Shown: in pieces, positions 11,118 through 22,283 of the stretch | Layout of the letters: every line of letters begins with the position of its first letter | How positions within the stretch are numbered: the stretch's first letter is position 1 | Origin: Helichrysum umbraculigerum | Taxonomy: Eukaryota > Streptophyta > Magnoliopsida > Asterales > Asteraceae | Length of the DNA stretch: 64,000 nt | Assembly: GCA_949592205.1 (NCBI GenBank) | Contig: CATIUR010000005.1 | Coordinates: 128,979,277-129,043,276 of the forward strand | Reading direction: 5' to 3' | The notes under the pieces: generated by a model | What the model was told of the DNA's origin: nothing | The model's database searches: none | The model's input: the letters and a program-made list of their open reading frames with translations, nothing else | Made by a program: the position numbers and the translations under genes

Positions 11118-13013
11118 AATATCCCACACTTAGAGTTTTGCTTGTCCTCAAGCAATTCCGCCTGTCAACTACACCCAGAAACTTTTTCCGAAAAAATGTT
11201 TTTACGGGAGTCGTAAATATAAGTAAAAATACGAAAATAATCAAATAATCCCTCAGGTGTAACACAGGAGATATGCACACGACGTATCCAACTTTTCAGA
11301 ATGATCATCTTAGGCATGCTTTCAATTCTCGTGATCTTGGAATATACATGACTGGGCGATTCCTCACTAGGTGGTCACTCAATTCACACAAGTGTATCGG
11401 GTTTCCTAATAATCTAGATCAAACGAAATCGCTCATAATACCAGTCATGCAGCATTCATCGTCATAGGCTTGATCGAGAATCGAATCTCCACCACTTAGA
11501 CAGGGACGACACTAATTATCCCAGGACATTTGATTGGGTTGTATTTTGGGGGTGAAAAGGGAAATATTTTGAAAAGGAAAGGTTGGTAGGGTATGGAAGG
11601 AAGGACTGATCTTGACTCCGGAAACTCTTAAGGTCGTGAGAAACCTTTATTTGACTGAATCCTATAGAAAGGGGAATCCACCGAGAATTTCTTCTTTTTG
11701 GATGATTCTTGAACTTCCTTGGATCTTTTATTCTTTCTTTTTGTATTTTCTTGAGGCATTTTCTTTTCTATTTTTTTTTTCTTTTTCTTTTGCTTTTTTA
11801 GATGCCTCATCCTCTTTTCGCTTTTGCAGTTTCTTCAAGATAATTTTCACTGCTCCATGAATGATTCTTTTGGGAGCTTCGGGTGATTTCTTTTGATATT
11901 CTTCTTTTTGAAGTTCGTCACCAGGAGTTTATGACTTGAGGGAGCAATTGCTCGAGTGGGTAAGGACATCCAAATAGCTGTTTCTCACTTCCTCAGAAAT
12001 TTCTTTTATCAAGACGTTTAGGTGGTGAGTGGAAATGTGGGTTTTTTAGGGTTTTGAAAGAAACGAAAAGGCTTCGGCTCAACAGGGTTTTTCTAGGGGA
12101 TCTTCAACACTAAAAAGTGTCGGAAAAGGGTTGGATTGAAAAGATATGAGAAAAGGGGGTTATTCCTAAAAATGTCCAGGTCATTTAATTGCACCTATGC
12201 CACGTATGGCACCTGTCAATATGGTCTCGAAACGCATGTCAGGAGCAAGTTCTAATTCAGAACGCATGCACCGGTCACACACAAGAAACGAAAAGTGAAG
12301 CATTAAAAATGAATGCTATTAGGCTCAAGATACCTCACCGCAAGTTTATTGGGTTGTATGTGCCCAGCCATGTGATGCCCCTCTTAGACTTTCATTAAGA
12401 AAAAGTTGGAATCTGACGTGATTCTACCTCTTTCTGCTTAACCTTTGAGTTTATTTGAAAATTTTGTAGCCTTACATATATTGTTGACTCAAAATGGTTT
12501 TGAAAGTTTAGGGTAAAGTAATGACATATTGGATTCATGCGAGAACCAGTTGAAAAATTTGAGGACATTTTTGAAAAATTTAAGCTTATTATACGAAGTA
12601 GGGTATATTGCTATCCCACACTTAAAAGTAAACATTGTCCTCAATGTTTTTGCCACTAAGTAGGGAGAATCCCACACTTAGGGTTTTAATGATTTTATTG
12701 AACAATTTTTAGTTTCAAGTATTTTCTAAGAATGGGGTTGCTAATCCCACACTTAGAATTCGAAATGGGGGTCATGGCAAAATATTTAAAATGAAAATAC
12801 TGAAAAGGAACTTCCCTATAAATAGTGGTTACTGGAGTTGGACCAGGTTCGTGCAGAAGTGGTGCAAATGATTTCAGAAGTTTAGGCTCAGCCATTCCAT
12901 ACGAAGCTAGTTCTGCAGTAATCACAACCTCATCAGAGTATCACGTCTCAGTAGTCAAAACATAAGTACAGAGTAATAACACGAAATAAAAAATAAAGTA
13001 AAGATAAAGTAAA
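11118..13013 (-). other. Element B: 3' noncoding region with repeated polypurine motifs
   Basis: No gene is seen. Beside the LTR are the polypurine motif (11121-11133) and hairpin arms at 11137-11156. Conserved blocks are at about 11441-11530 and 12187-12345. Extra motif copies are at 12613-12624, 12669-12681 and 12744-12756, spaced 56 and 75 bases. A poly-T-rich tract lies near 11690-11830. Confidence 0.75.
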
Positions 13014-13647
13014 CTAATAATAGTCATCTAGCAAGTCATCGCTATGTGGATCAAACTCATCCTCTGCAGTCCTGTCATAGACTGGTGCAGTAGCTGGGCT
13101 CGAAACATCAAGCATGGCATAAAGCTGCTCACGAAGAACTGGATCCATAGATGCAGAGGTCCCAGAGGCAGCAGGCTCAGCAGCAGGAGTAATAGGGTGT
13201 CCAGTAAATGGTCCAGCAGCAGGTCCAACACAAGATCCAGCAGCAGGGAAGAAAGACCAGGGTGGTCGAGATGGTCCTGGGTCTGGTCCCAACCTGAAAG
13301 GTGGTCCCGCAGGTCTCGGCACTCCGGCTACCTCACACAGTGCTGAAAGGATCTGATGATGTGCAGTGAAGGTCTGGAACAAGGCCCAAGTAGCAGCGGG
13401 ATCATACAGGGTAATGCCATACTCAAGAGTAGGTGGCTGTCTGATCACTGGAGTAGTTTGTGGTGGCACAGGCTGGGCTGCAGGTGATGTGGCCTCCTCC
13501 TCATGCTCTAGCTGAACATCTACGAGTCCCTCCTCAGGGATAGCAAGTAAAGCTCTCCTGTGTCTCCTCTGTCTGGGTCTGTGTCGTCTCCTCTGTCTAG
13601 GTTGCCTCACAGCAACATGATCATCAGTCTCGATCCGAGCGTCTATC
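13014..13647 (-). CDS. Element B: downstream ORF (ORF3), unknown proline-rich acidic-tailed protein
   Basis: The frame is open for about 211 codons from a splice-acceptor-like sequence (TTTATTTCAG, with CAG at 13648-13650) to a TAG after DDYY. It starts with an Arg-rich segment (RQPRQRRRHRPRQRRHRR), likely basic nucleic-acid-binding or nuclear-targeting, then a Pro/Ala-rich middle, the conserved core YGI-x3-YDPAATWALF, FRLGPDPGPSRPPWSFFP, and an acidic end (EFDPHSDDLLDDYY). No ATG is found in frame between the acceptor and the conserved part, so translation probably needs an upstream exon. The core is conserved with element C's ORF3, arguing for selection on a real protein. No transmembrane segment is visible, so it does not look like a classical envelope. 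Function unknown. Confidence 0.6.
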
Positions 13648-13944
13648 CTGAAATAAACATAAAACAGGTAATGCTAATAGAAACTAGACAAATGCAGAAA
13701 GAACAGATGGAATGTTATCTGATCTTTTTGCACTTGTGTAAATGAAACTTATCTCAGATAAAGATATTTGATTGTCTGATAAGTCGCAAGCCTGCATATA
13801 TATTAGATCAGTAATAACAATACTAGATTAAAAATAAACTAAGAAATAAAAAGGACAAGAAAAATAAGATAAGCTTGGTGTGCCTCCCAAGAGCGCTTTG
13901 TTTAAAGAGTCTTTTAGCTCGACTCTTGTACCTTTCTGGCTGAC
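13648..13944 (-). other. Element B: pol-ORF3 spacer, intron-like
   Basis: AT-rich noncoding DNA between the pol stop and ORF3, ending on the - strand with a T-rich tract and CAG. The part next to pol (GTGCCTCCCAAGAGCGC, about 13880-13897) is conserved with element C. Confidence 0.5.
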
Positions 13945-15795
13945 TCATGGTGGTTCGAAGATAAAGACATCCTCACGAATGGGGAAGTCTTCGATGTAAT
14001 GTTTTAACCGATGACCATTTACCTTAAAATTACCTTCTGGTGATTTGAGTTCGACTGCACCATAAGGGAATACCTTTGAGATTATGAATGGTCCAGTCCA
14101 CCTGATCTTGAATTTTCCAGAGAACTTTTTGAAGCGCGAATTGAAGAGAAACACTTTATCTCCTGGTTTGAACCTTGAGAGTTTAAGTTTGGAATCATGA
14201 ATCCTCTTGGTTCTATCTTTGTAGTTCAGGGAGCTTTCATATGCTTGATTTCTTAATTCGGCCAATTCATTTAGTTGCATTCTCCGATGGGAACCTGTTA
14301 TAGAAGTGTCCAGATTGCAGTTCTTCAGCGCCCAGTATGCTTTGTATTCCAAATCCACTGGTAGGTGACATGCCTTGCCATAAACCAGACGATATGGTGT
14401 GGTACCTAAAGGTGTTTTGTAAGCAGTTCTGAATGCCCACAACGCATCGTCTAATTTGTCAGCCCACTTATCCCCATGATTTCCGACTGTTCGCTCCAAG
14501 ATTCTCTTTAAAGCTCTGTTCGTGATCTCAGCTTGTCCATTTGTTTGCGGATGATAGTCGGTGGACATCTTGTGAGTGACGCCATACTGCTGCATAACCT
14601 TCATGAATTGAGTGTTGCAGAAGTGAGTGCCACGATCACTTATGATAGCTCTTGGAGTTCCGAATCGACAGAATAGTTGTTTGAGAAATTTTGTCACTAC
14701 TCTGGCATCATTTGTTGGGAAAGCTTGTGCTTCGGCCCACCTGGAGACATAATCGACAGCAACTAGGATGTACTCTTTTCCATTAGACTTAGGGAAAGGT
14801 CCCATAAAATCTAACCCCCATATATCAAAGATTTCACAAGCCTGGATATTAGTGAGTGGCATTTCGTTCCTTGCTGACACATTGCCTTGTCTTTGGTAAA
14901 TGTCGCAGCGTTTCACCAGGTCATAAGTATCTCGATAGATGGTTGGCCAGTAAAAGCCAGAATCATACACCTTTCGTGCTGTTAGGTTAACTGCGTGATG
15001 TCCTCCAGTAGGTCCATGGTGGCTTTGTCGAAGGATTTGTTCTGCTTCCTTCCCATCGACGCATCTTCTAATGATTTGATCAGGGAAAACCTTAAAGAGG
15101 AAAGGATCGTCCCAATAGTAATTCTTTATGTCGCGGAAGAATCTTCTTCTCTGAGATGTCGGCATTCCTTTGGGTATTATGTTTCCTACCAGGAAATTAG
15201 CATGATCAGCATACCAAGGATCTTTGGATGTGGATCCTTGATGGTATTTGCCGATGTGCATGAGTTGTTCTTCAGGAAACTGGTCTTGAATATCCTTTTC
15301 ATTAAGCTGCTCTAGTGTAGGATTTTCTAATCGACTTAGATGATCTGCTGCAACGTTTTCTGCTCCTTTTTTATCTCTGATTTCGATATCGAATTCTTGC
15401 AGGAGTAGAATCCATCTTAGCAGTCTAGGCTTTGCATCTTGCTTTTTGAAAAGATACTTCAAGGCTGAATGATCTGTATAGACAATAGTTTTGGACAACA
15501 TAAGATAGGAATGAAATATATCGAAAGCAAATACTACCGCAAGCAGCTCATTTTCTGTGGTTGTGTAATTTTCTTGAGCGTCTGTGAGCGTTTTGCTGGC
15601 ATAGTATATTGGTTGAAAGTGCTTATCCTTCCTCTGTCCCAATACAGCTCCAACCGCGAAATCACTGGCGTCGCTCATGATCTCAAATGGAAGGCTCCAA
15701 TCTGGGGCAATCATTATCGGTGCATGTACAAGCTGATCTTTCAGATAGTTGAAAGCTTGGAGACATTCATCTGTAAAGGCAAACGGAGTATCTTT
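13945..15795 (-). pseudogene. Element B: pol C-terminal part (RNase H and integrase)
   Basis: This continues in frame directly after the TAA at 15796-15798. It encodes the end of RT, RNase H (SDASDFAVGAVLGQ, TENELLAVV, VYTDHSALKYL, so the acidic residues are present), and integrase. The integrase zinc finger shows HHGPTGGHH and RCDIYQRQ: the second Cys of the usual C-x2-C is Tyr. The catalytic core is intact (GLDFMG, IISDRGTHF, TNGQAEITNRAL). The C-terminal GPFIISKVFPYGAVEL domain ends FEPP. It is about 617 residues. It aligns along its length with the pol of C. Because of the upstream stop and the finger substitution it is likely inactive. Confidence 0.9.
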
Positions 15796-18546
15796 TTAGA
15801 GAAGATGAGTCATAGGTCGAGAGATCTTGGAGAAATCCTTGATGAAGCGACAGTAGAATCCGGCGTGACCTAGAAAACTTCGGAAGGCTTTAACAGAAGT
15901 AGGTGGAGGAAGTTTTGAGATAGTTTCAACTTTAGCTTTGTCAACTTCAATTCCGGCTTTTGATATGCGGTGCCCTAAAACTATTCCTTCTTTTACCATG
16001 AAATGGCATTTTTCCCAATTCAGAACGAGGTTTGATTCTTCACATCGGGAAAGCATCCTATCCAAGTTGGAAAGACAAGTAGAGAAGGAATCTCCAAAGA
16101 CTGAGAAGTCGTCCATGAATACCTCCATGCATTGTTCAATCATGTCATGAAAAATTGCCACCATGCATCGCGGAAATGTAGCAGGTGCATTACATAAGCC
16201 AAAAGGCATACGTCGGTAAGCGAAAGTTCCATATGGACATGTGAATGTTGTCTTTTCTTGGTCCTTTGGATCGAGAGGAATCTGAAAATATCCGGAGAAT
16301 CCATCAAGAAAACAGTAGAATTCATTTCCTGATAATCTCTCCAGCATCTGATCAATGAACGGTAGAGGGAAGTGATCTTTGCGAGTGGCTTCATTTAGTT
16401 TTCGGTAATCAATACACACCCTCCAACCGGTGACGGCTCGTGTTGGAATTAATTCATTGTTTTCGTTAGCGATAACCGTCATTCCTCCTTTCTTTGGGAC
16501 AACTTGAACTGGGCTGACCCAAGGGGAATCTGAAATAGGGTAAATCAGGCCAGCGTCCAAGAGTTTGATAACTTCCTTCTTAATCACTTCTTGAATCTTC
16601 GGGTTGACTCTCCTCTGCCTTTGAATTGATGGTCTGAAGTCGTTTTCCATTAAGATCTTGTGAGTGCAATAGTTCGGACTGATACCTTGAATGTCAGAAA
16701 TCTTCCAAGCAATTGCTTTCTTATGTGACTTCAACACTTCAATAAGTTTTGCTTTCTCTTCCGGCTTCAGATCTTTTGATATGATAACTGGTAAGTGTGA
16801 AGGTCCTTCGAGAAAAGCGTATTCAAGGTGTGAGGGTAGTTCCTTTAGCTCCAATTCGGGTGGTTCTTCTATGGAAGGTTTTATCCTTGCAATTCCGTCT
16901 CTTTTAAGCTCGTCGAACTTCATTTGAAATTCAAAATCTTCTGCAATGATCTCTGGACTGTCGGCTGATGCTATTTCAACCCATTCTGGTTTATCGGAGA
17001 GCTCATCTTTTCTTAGCTCATATTTTGCTTTTGAAGAGTGAGAGATTGCATTGTCTTCAGTGATTATGGTATCGTTGTTCTCCGTGAATGCAAATCTCTG
17101 GAATTGAGCAGAAGAAGATGTGCTGAATGTGATCTCTGGATTTGATCCTTCAGATTGTAGATAAGGTGGTTTAAGCATTGACTCCATCTCTTCGAGAGTC
17201 TTCAGAATTTGGTTTTTTGTGAGAAATGAATCAGGTACTTCCGGAGTGAGGTTCCTTCTTAAGAGAGTGACAGGTGTGCCAGATCCAAGCGGAGCAGCTG
17301 TGATAGAACTGTTTGGCTGATTGCTGGATTTCTTTAAAGGAAATAGTACTTCCTTAGATGCAGTTGGTGGATCCGAGATAGCTGAGCATAGACCTCCATC
17401 TTCTTGGCAAAGTCTTCTGGTAGTGATGACCGTGTTTGGAAGAGAGTTATTGCTGCTTACTGCGAGGATCTCTTCCAGGTGTTCTTCAATTATTTCCTGC
17501 AAAAAATCTACAAGACCAAGGTCTTCTCCGATAGGTTGTTTCATTAGTTTATCAACATTGAAGGTGACCTCCTCAGTTCCAACTCGAAGTTTTAAAGATT
17601 TTTCATTTACGTCAATGACGGCCTTGGCAGTGTTTAGGAAAGGTCTGCCAAGGATGAGTGGAACTTCGGTGTCTTCCTCAATGTCCATGACAACAAAATC
17701 CACAGGAAAGACGAATTTATCAACACGTACCATAATATCTTCAGCAATTCCACGAGGGAGTTTAACTGATCTATCGGCTAATTGGATGGTCATACGAGTT
17801 GGTAAAAGTTCGCTTAATCCTAATTTCCTATAGAGGGAATACGGCATAAGGTTTACACTAGCTCCTAAGTCGGCTAAGGCGTTACTTATTTGAACATCCT
17901 GTAGATAACAAGGTATAGTGAAACGGCCAGTATCTCCTAGCTTTGGGGGTAGTCCTTGTTGCATGATCAAAGAGCACTCTGCATCTAAAGGCAAGTTAAC
18001 TATTTGTCTAAGCTTTTCTTTATTTGACAAGAGTTCTTTAAAGAATTTGGCACAACTAGGCATCTCAACTAAAGCATCTAAAAGTTTGACATTTAAGTGT
18101 AAGCTTTTAAACATCTCTAGATATTTTCCAAACTGAGCTTCTTGTTTCTCTTTCTTAAGCCTACCAGGGAAAGGTATACGTGTAGGAACAATGACTTCTG
18201 GGGCTTTAGAAGGTGCTGGTTCAGGAGAAGTGTCAGGAATCTTAACTGGTGCTGAGTCAGTGAGAGGTGAAGAAATAGAAGGTTCGTTTGTCGGAATATC
18301 TATCGATTTCTCATTCTTAGTCTCTTTTCCTCCTCTAGTGACCACAAGGATATCATCATAATCATAAGATGAATGATGAATAGCTTTGCTAATCGCTTCT
18401 TCCCTTTGCTTCTCATCAACTTTTAAAAACAACCTTTTTACATTATCCTCCATGTTTTTAACTAAATCGTTTGAAATTCTAAGCAAACTATCAATTTGGT
18501 TTTGAAAATCAACAATTTGTTTATTAATATTATTTTGATTAACCAT
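15796..18546 (-). pseudogene. Element B: pol N-terminal part (linker, protease, reverse transcriptase)
   Basis: 916 residues from an ATG in the gag frame to a TAA. Residues about 1-170 are a coiled-coil-like linker (IVDFQNQIDSLLRISNDLVKNM) and a Pro/Ser-rich stretch. The retropepsin-like protease has ADLGASVNLMP near residue 230 and ILGRPFLNTA about 70 residues later. An acidic Ser-rich spacer follows, then RT with VCIDYRKLNEATRKDHFPLPFID, FLDGFSGYFQI, MPFGLCNAPATF and the catalytic FMDDF (coding near 16107-16121). The ORF stops at LL-TAA where C has a Glu codon, giving a nonsense mutation within the RT-RNase H linker. The frame is the same as gag before and RNase H after. Confidence 0.92.
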
Positions 18547-18561
18547 GAAGTTATTGAAAAT

Positions 18562-19512
18562 TTAGGTGTTTAGACGAGAAGTCAAATGAGATGAAGTAGA
18601 GGGTGAAGAAAGAACTAACGATTGAGAAGAAGGTCTACTGGTTGGCCTCTGAATGAAAGATTTTGAATGATGTGTTTGATCAGAGGTCTCTCCAGTAGTG
18701 GCAAGAATGTCTTCTTTGAACCTTTGGCGTGAGAATAGCTTTTGAGGTTTCTTCTCGTGTTTGGGTTCAGAAGGTTCTTGCTTGTCCTTGACAACTTTAG
18801 AGATTGATTCAATTTGAGCTTTCAAAGTGTTCAAGGCATTAGAAGTACTCCTTTCCTCCGAAGTTGATTCATCTTGCTCCAAGTCATGTTGATGCATCGT
18901 CATCGTCTCGATCAACCTCCACGCTTCGTCTGAAGTATGTAGCATAAAGTTTCCGGATGAAGCAGCATCGAGGGTTTGTTGGTGATGAGGATTCAAACTA
19001 TTGTAGAATGTGCAGACCAGATTCGTTTCAGCAAACTGATGATTCGGACATCTTCCGAGCAAATTCTTAAAGCGTTCCCAAGCAGAGCTTAATGATTCAT
19101 TATTCTTTTGGAGAAAGTTAGTGATTTCATTCTTAAGCTTGGTTTGTAGGGATGGAGGGAAATATTTAGCCATGAATTTGGTAGCCATCTCCTCCCATGT
19201 ATGAATCGAATTAGGTTCGAGTTCATAAAACCATATTTGTGCTCGAGAGGCTAAAGAATAGGGAAACAGGTGAAGTCGGGTAACTTCATTACTAAATCCC
19301 GTTTGTTCGAATGAGTCAGAAAGGTTGATGAATTTATTAAGATGAGAGTTTGGATTTTCAACCGAGAGACCATGAAATTGACACTGAGATTTAATCATTT
19401 TGATGAAGTGAGGCTTAATTTCAAGGTTTTCGTCAGCAGATGATACGATTGGTCCTCCTCGTTCCTCTAGCAGTGGCTTGATTGATGAGGCGAGAGTGAT
19501 ACGATTCGTCAT
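18562..19512 (-). CDS. Element B: gag (capsid-like protein)
   Basis: 316 residues from ATG (19512) to TAA (18562-18564). A retrotransposon gag domain is recognisable in the middle: YSLASRAQIWFYELEP, WEEMATKFMAKYFPP, LKNEITNFLQKNNESLSSAWERFKNLLGRCPNH and FYNSLNPHHQQTLDAASSG. The C-terminal third is charged and Ser/Thr-rich, without CCHC zinc knuckles, as is usual for the Athila/Tat side of Ty3/Gypsy. The stop is followed in the same frame by pol 15 bases later; element C reads through the same junction with sense codons, so the stop is either a mutation or a programmed readthrough site. The start lies 168 bases after the primer site. Confidence 0.9.
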   Translation of the reverse strand: MTNRITLASSIKPLLEERGGPIVSSADENLEIKPHFIKMIKSQCQFHGLSVENPNSHLNKFINLSDSFEQTGFSNEVTRLHLFPYSLASRAQIWFYELEPNSIHTWEEMATKFMAKYFPPSLQTKLKNEITNFLQKNNESLSSAWERFKNLLGRCPNHQFAETNLVCTFYNSLNPHHQQTLDAASSGNFMLHTSDEAWRLIETMTMHQHDLEQDESTSEERSTSNALNTLKAQIESISKVVKDKQEPSEPKHEKKPQKLFSRQRFKEDILATTGETSDQTHHSKSFIQRPTSRPSSQSLVLSSPSTSSHLTSRLNT

Positions 19513-19680
19513 AACTTGTTGGTAGAAAGTAGAGTTTTGGAAAGGATGGGTTTTAATTAATCTAAGAACGGAAAAGGAAATCTAACCTAAAGACAGGAAA
19601 AGGAACTTACGGATGATATTGATCTTCCGAAAGGATCACTAAAAACTAAGATAACAAAAACCTAAAATCGGTCATTGTAG

Positions 19681-19698
19681 TCCCCGGCAGCGGCGCCA
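19681..19698 (-). other. Element B: primer-binding site (tRNA-Asp)
   Basis: The + strand reads TCCCCGGCAGCGGCGCCA, equal to the CCA-bearing 3' end of plant tRNA-Asp except for one base. On the element's strand it is TGGCGCCGCTGCCGGGGA, 7 bases after the 5' LTR. tRNA-Asp priming is characteristic of Athila elements. Confidence 0.9.
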
Positions 19699-19705
19699 AA
19701 AACTT

Positions 19706-22283
19706 TGTTGCGTCCCGAAGCGGTCGTTGTCACAACGGGAGCGCAACAGTGTGGTTGTTTTAAATTTATAGAGCTGGGGAAATCCTAAGCTAATACTACT
19801 TTCAGCCCTAATTAGGTTACTAGGGTAGTAAGCGGTATGTTGACTCAGGTGTCGTTCTTACACTACAACGGGCATGGGATCTTAGGCGTTCTAATTATCT
19901 TTTGTAATCTAACTAGGGTTTAAAATAAGATTTGGTTTGTTTTGGTTTTATAACTAATCTACGGAAAATAAATGCAGAAAAGGAAAGGATGTTTGTACGG
20001 AGGCTCAGAGAACAGTGGATACGAGTGTGTTTACTATGATGCTGGTATATGCTTTGGATAGTAGTTATGCGTGTTAAAGCCACTAGTTATGATGATTAAT
20101 CCGTTGAGTAACTAGGAACTTAAATTAACACGAAGTATTATACCTACGGCAGTTCCTTAGCTTTTCCCACGTATTTAAACGCTATACGAAGTACTGTGCC
20201 GTTTTATAGTTTTTCGTTAGCATTGATTCAAATTACCAGTTTGCTCATTGGATACCCTATATTATTAATGATGTATAATTACGATCCTATCAAATATCTA
20301 ACGTAAAGGTCTCTACAATCAGATAAATAATATGTCACATGGATAGTAATTATATAGTGTCAGATACACCGGAAGTTTTCCCAAATGTACTGATCAATTC
20401 AATCAACAGTTATTCTCTAATCCTATTCCCCAATCTCTGACAAATGTGTGTCGGTATCATGGTACGAATTGTTGAATAAACAATAATGTGAACAGGAGTT
20501 ACCCTACGGAATAGGTTGGATTAACTTGTCTAACGGTCAATTGAATTGTTCATCATTAATCATATAAATCACCTTAACTATTACATGCATATCATTCTAC
20601 TGTATAAACATCAACTTATATCTGAAAACCCTAATCATGCAGTTACATATAGTAGTCGGAGGTTCAGTTCTAGCATGCAACATTCCTAAGGCAACAATCA
20701 AACAAGAACATGCAATAGAAAGGCACACAGATAACTATTCCTATTTCATACAATTTTACATAACCAGATGATCGGATCATAAATATCCCGAAAGGTCTCT
20801 CAAAGATATTTAATATATGAGCTTGAATCTAACCTATCTCTAATCCTATGCTCCGTATCTCTTATGATGTAGTTTCAATATAGAGAATACAGCCATGTCG
20901 AGTTCAAATGCTTCATCATACATAGAATAGGTAGAGTACGTACCACTAAGAACTGGCCAGGTTTTAGCAGGAAGTTTCTAACCACAGCATAAGTTGGATA
21001 GGTAAACAATTGAGATTCAATTCATAAATTCAGATACAGTTCAATATTCACACAGACAAAGTAACAGTATGTTTACAATTGGGATCATTATTTCCACAAC
21101 GGATTGTGCCCACGACTTTCATAGCTTCCACGTTCCGTACTACACATATTCGTGATGATTCCGGCGCTATACAAATGAAAGCCGTATAACGTTACCTCCG
21201 TTGTTTCATAATGGTGTCATCCCAATTGCATATTAAATCATAACTACTTAAGCATAACCATTATCATAGCAAACACAGATTTGTCTAGCCTAGCATGGCA
21301 TCGCAAACATAATATAAGCAAATCATATTTACGAAATAAAGAAAAGAGATATAAATATAACCTGAATATTTATTACAGACAAATCTTCATGACCAAAGTC
21401 TCGGAGTGACTCCGTACAGACGCTACAACTACCGCTACGCTAACTAGCTACTCTTTCTATTTCTCCTCTAACTCCTAAGAGTAGTGCTAGAGAGAGAAAG
21501 TAGAGAGAGAGAGAGAGTGTGTGAGAGAGAAAGTGAAAATTCTATGAAAGAATTGGTGTGTGAAATGAGGATGGAGAGCTCTCTATTTATAGGCAAGCCA
21601 TGGATCTAAGAGTACAAGCACACAAGCACACGTACAAGCAAACGAAGCAAGACGGAGGCCATGTGAGACCAAACCAAACCATGTACGGCCCTATACAGGC
21701 CGTGTATGGCTCTCTACAGGCCGTGTACGGCCCTGTACAGGCCGTGTACGGCCCTGGGGTGGCCGTGTGCTAGGCCGTGTGATTTTTCTGACTTTTCTCG
21801 CAACTTCGGAAGGCCGTATCTTCTCCGTTTCGCGTCCGTTTGACTTGATTCTTTCGCCTACGGCTTCGTAATTCCGTTATGCTTCTAATGATACCAATTT
21901 GGTAGAAATTGGATGTGTGGGTCCTGGGCATGTCCAGAATACGTTTTGTGGCTTTCGGCTGCGCTGTAACTTGCATAACTTTTCCGTCCTTGATCCGTTT
22001 TGAGCAATCCTTATATCCACGTTCTCGTAATCTCCATAGCTACAAAATAAGATAAATGTGAGGTCTTGGAATGGAGTTTACAGTAGATTTAGGGTTTGGC
22101 TTAATTGGGTGCCCATTTCAGTGTATTTTCAGCCCTTTTCGTATAGTTTTGGAAAGTCCGTCAAGTTTTCACCTTTATAACAAAATATGATGAATAATGA
22201 TGTTTTAAGAATGTTTTTGTTATAAAAGGCCTAAATATGGGGTCAATAATGCAGGTAAAAACGTGACTTTTTACGCTACATCA
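19706..22283 (-). repeat. Element B: 5' LTR
   Basis: This 2578-base LTR is the partner of 8572-11117. The TATA box on the - strand is at 21583-21592 and the palindromic array at 21679-21780. It has TG...CA ends and is followed on the + strand by the CCATT target-site copy. Confidence 0.95.

Larger units (their letters stand above)
8572..22283 (-). mobile_element. Element B: complete Athila-type LTR retrotransposon
   Basis: B has two full LTRs (8572-11117 and 19706-22283), both TGTTGCGTCC...GCTACATCA in + orientation, a primer site complementary to tRNA-Asp next to the right LTR, gag-pol in one frame with two stops, a downstream ORF and a polypurine tract by the left LTR. It is flanked by a 5-base target-site duplication, CCATT (8567-8571 and 22284-22288). 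Its length is about 13.7 kb. The insertion point is in the integrase of element C. By eye I counted about 13 differences in the first 680 bases of the two LTRs, so it is not brand new. Confidence 0.95.

Noticed and set aside
11612..11860. 82-codon Phe/Leu/Ser-rich ORF resembling a membrane peptide
   Set aside because: It is the translation of a T-rich low-complexity tract in B's 3' noncoding region; no equivalent ORF in C or F.
15469..15873. 134-codon + strand ORF
   Set aside because: Lies antisense to the RNase H/RT coding region of B and has no recognisable features.
17321..17833. 170-codon + strand ORF, and a similar one at 25021-25566
   Set aside because: Antisense shadows of the protease region in B and C; similarity between them follows from the conserved opposite strand.
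19681..19698. tRNA-Asp 3' end sequence as a tRNA gene
   Set aside because: Only the 18-base 3' end is present next to an LTR, so it is a primer-binding site; the same applies at 46476, 62651 and the iMet sites.
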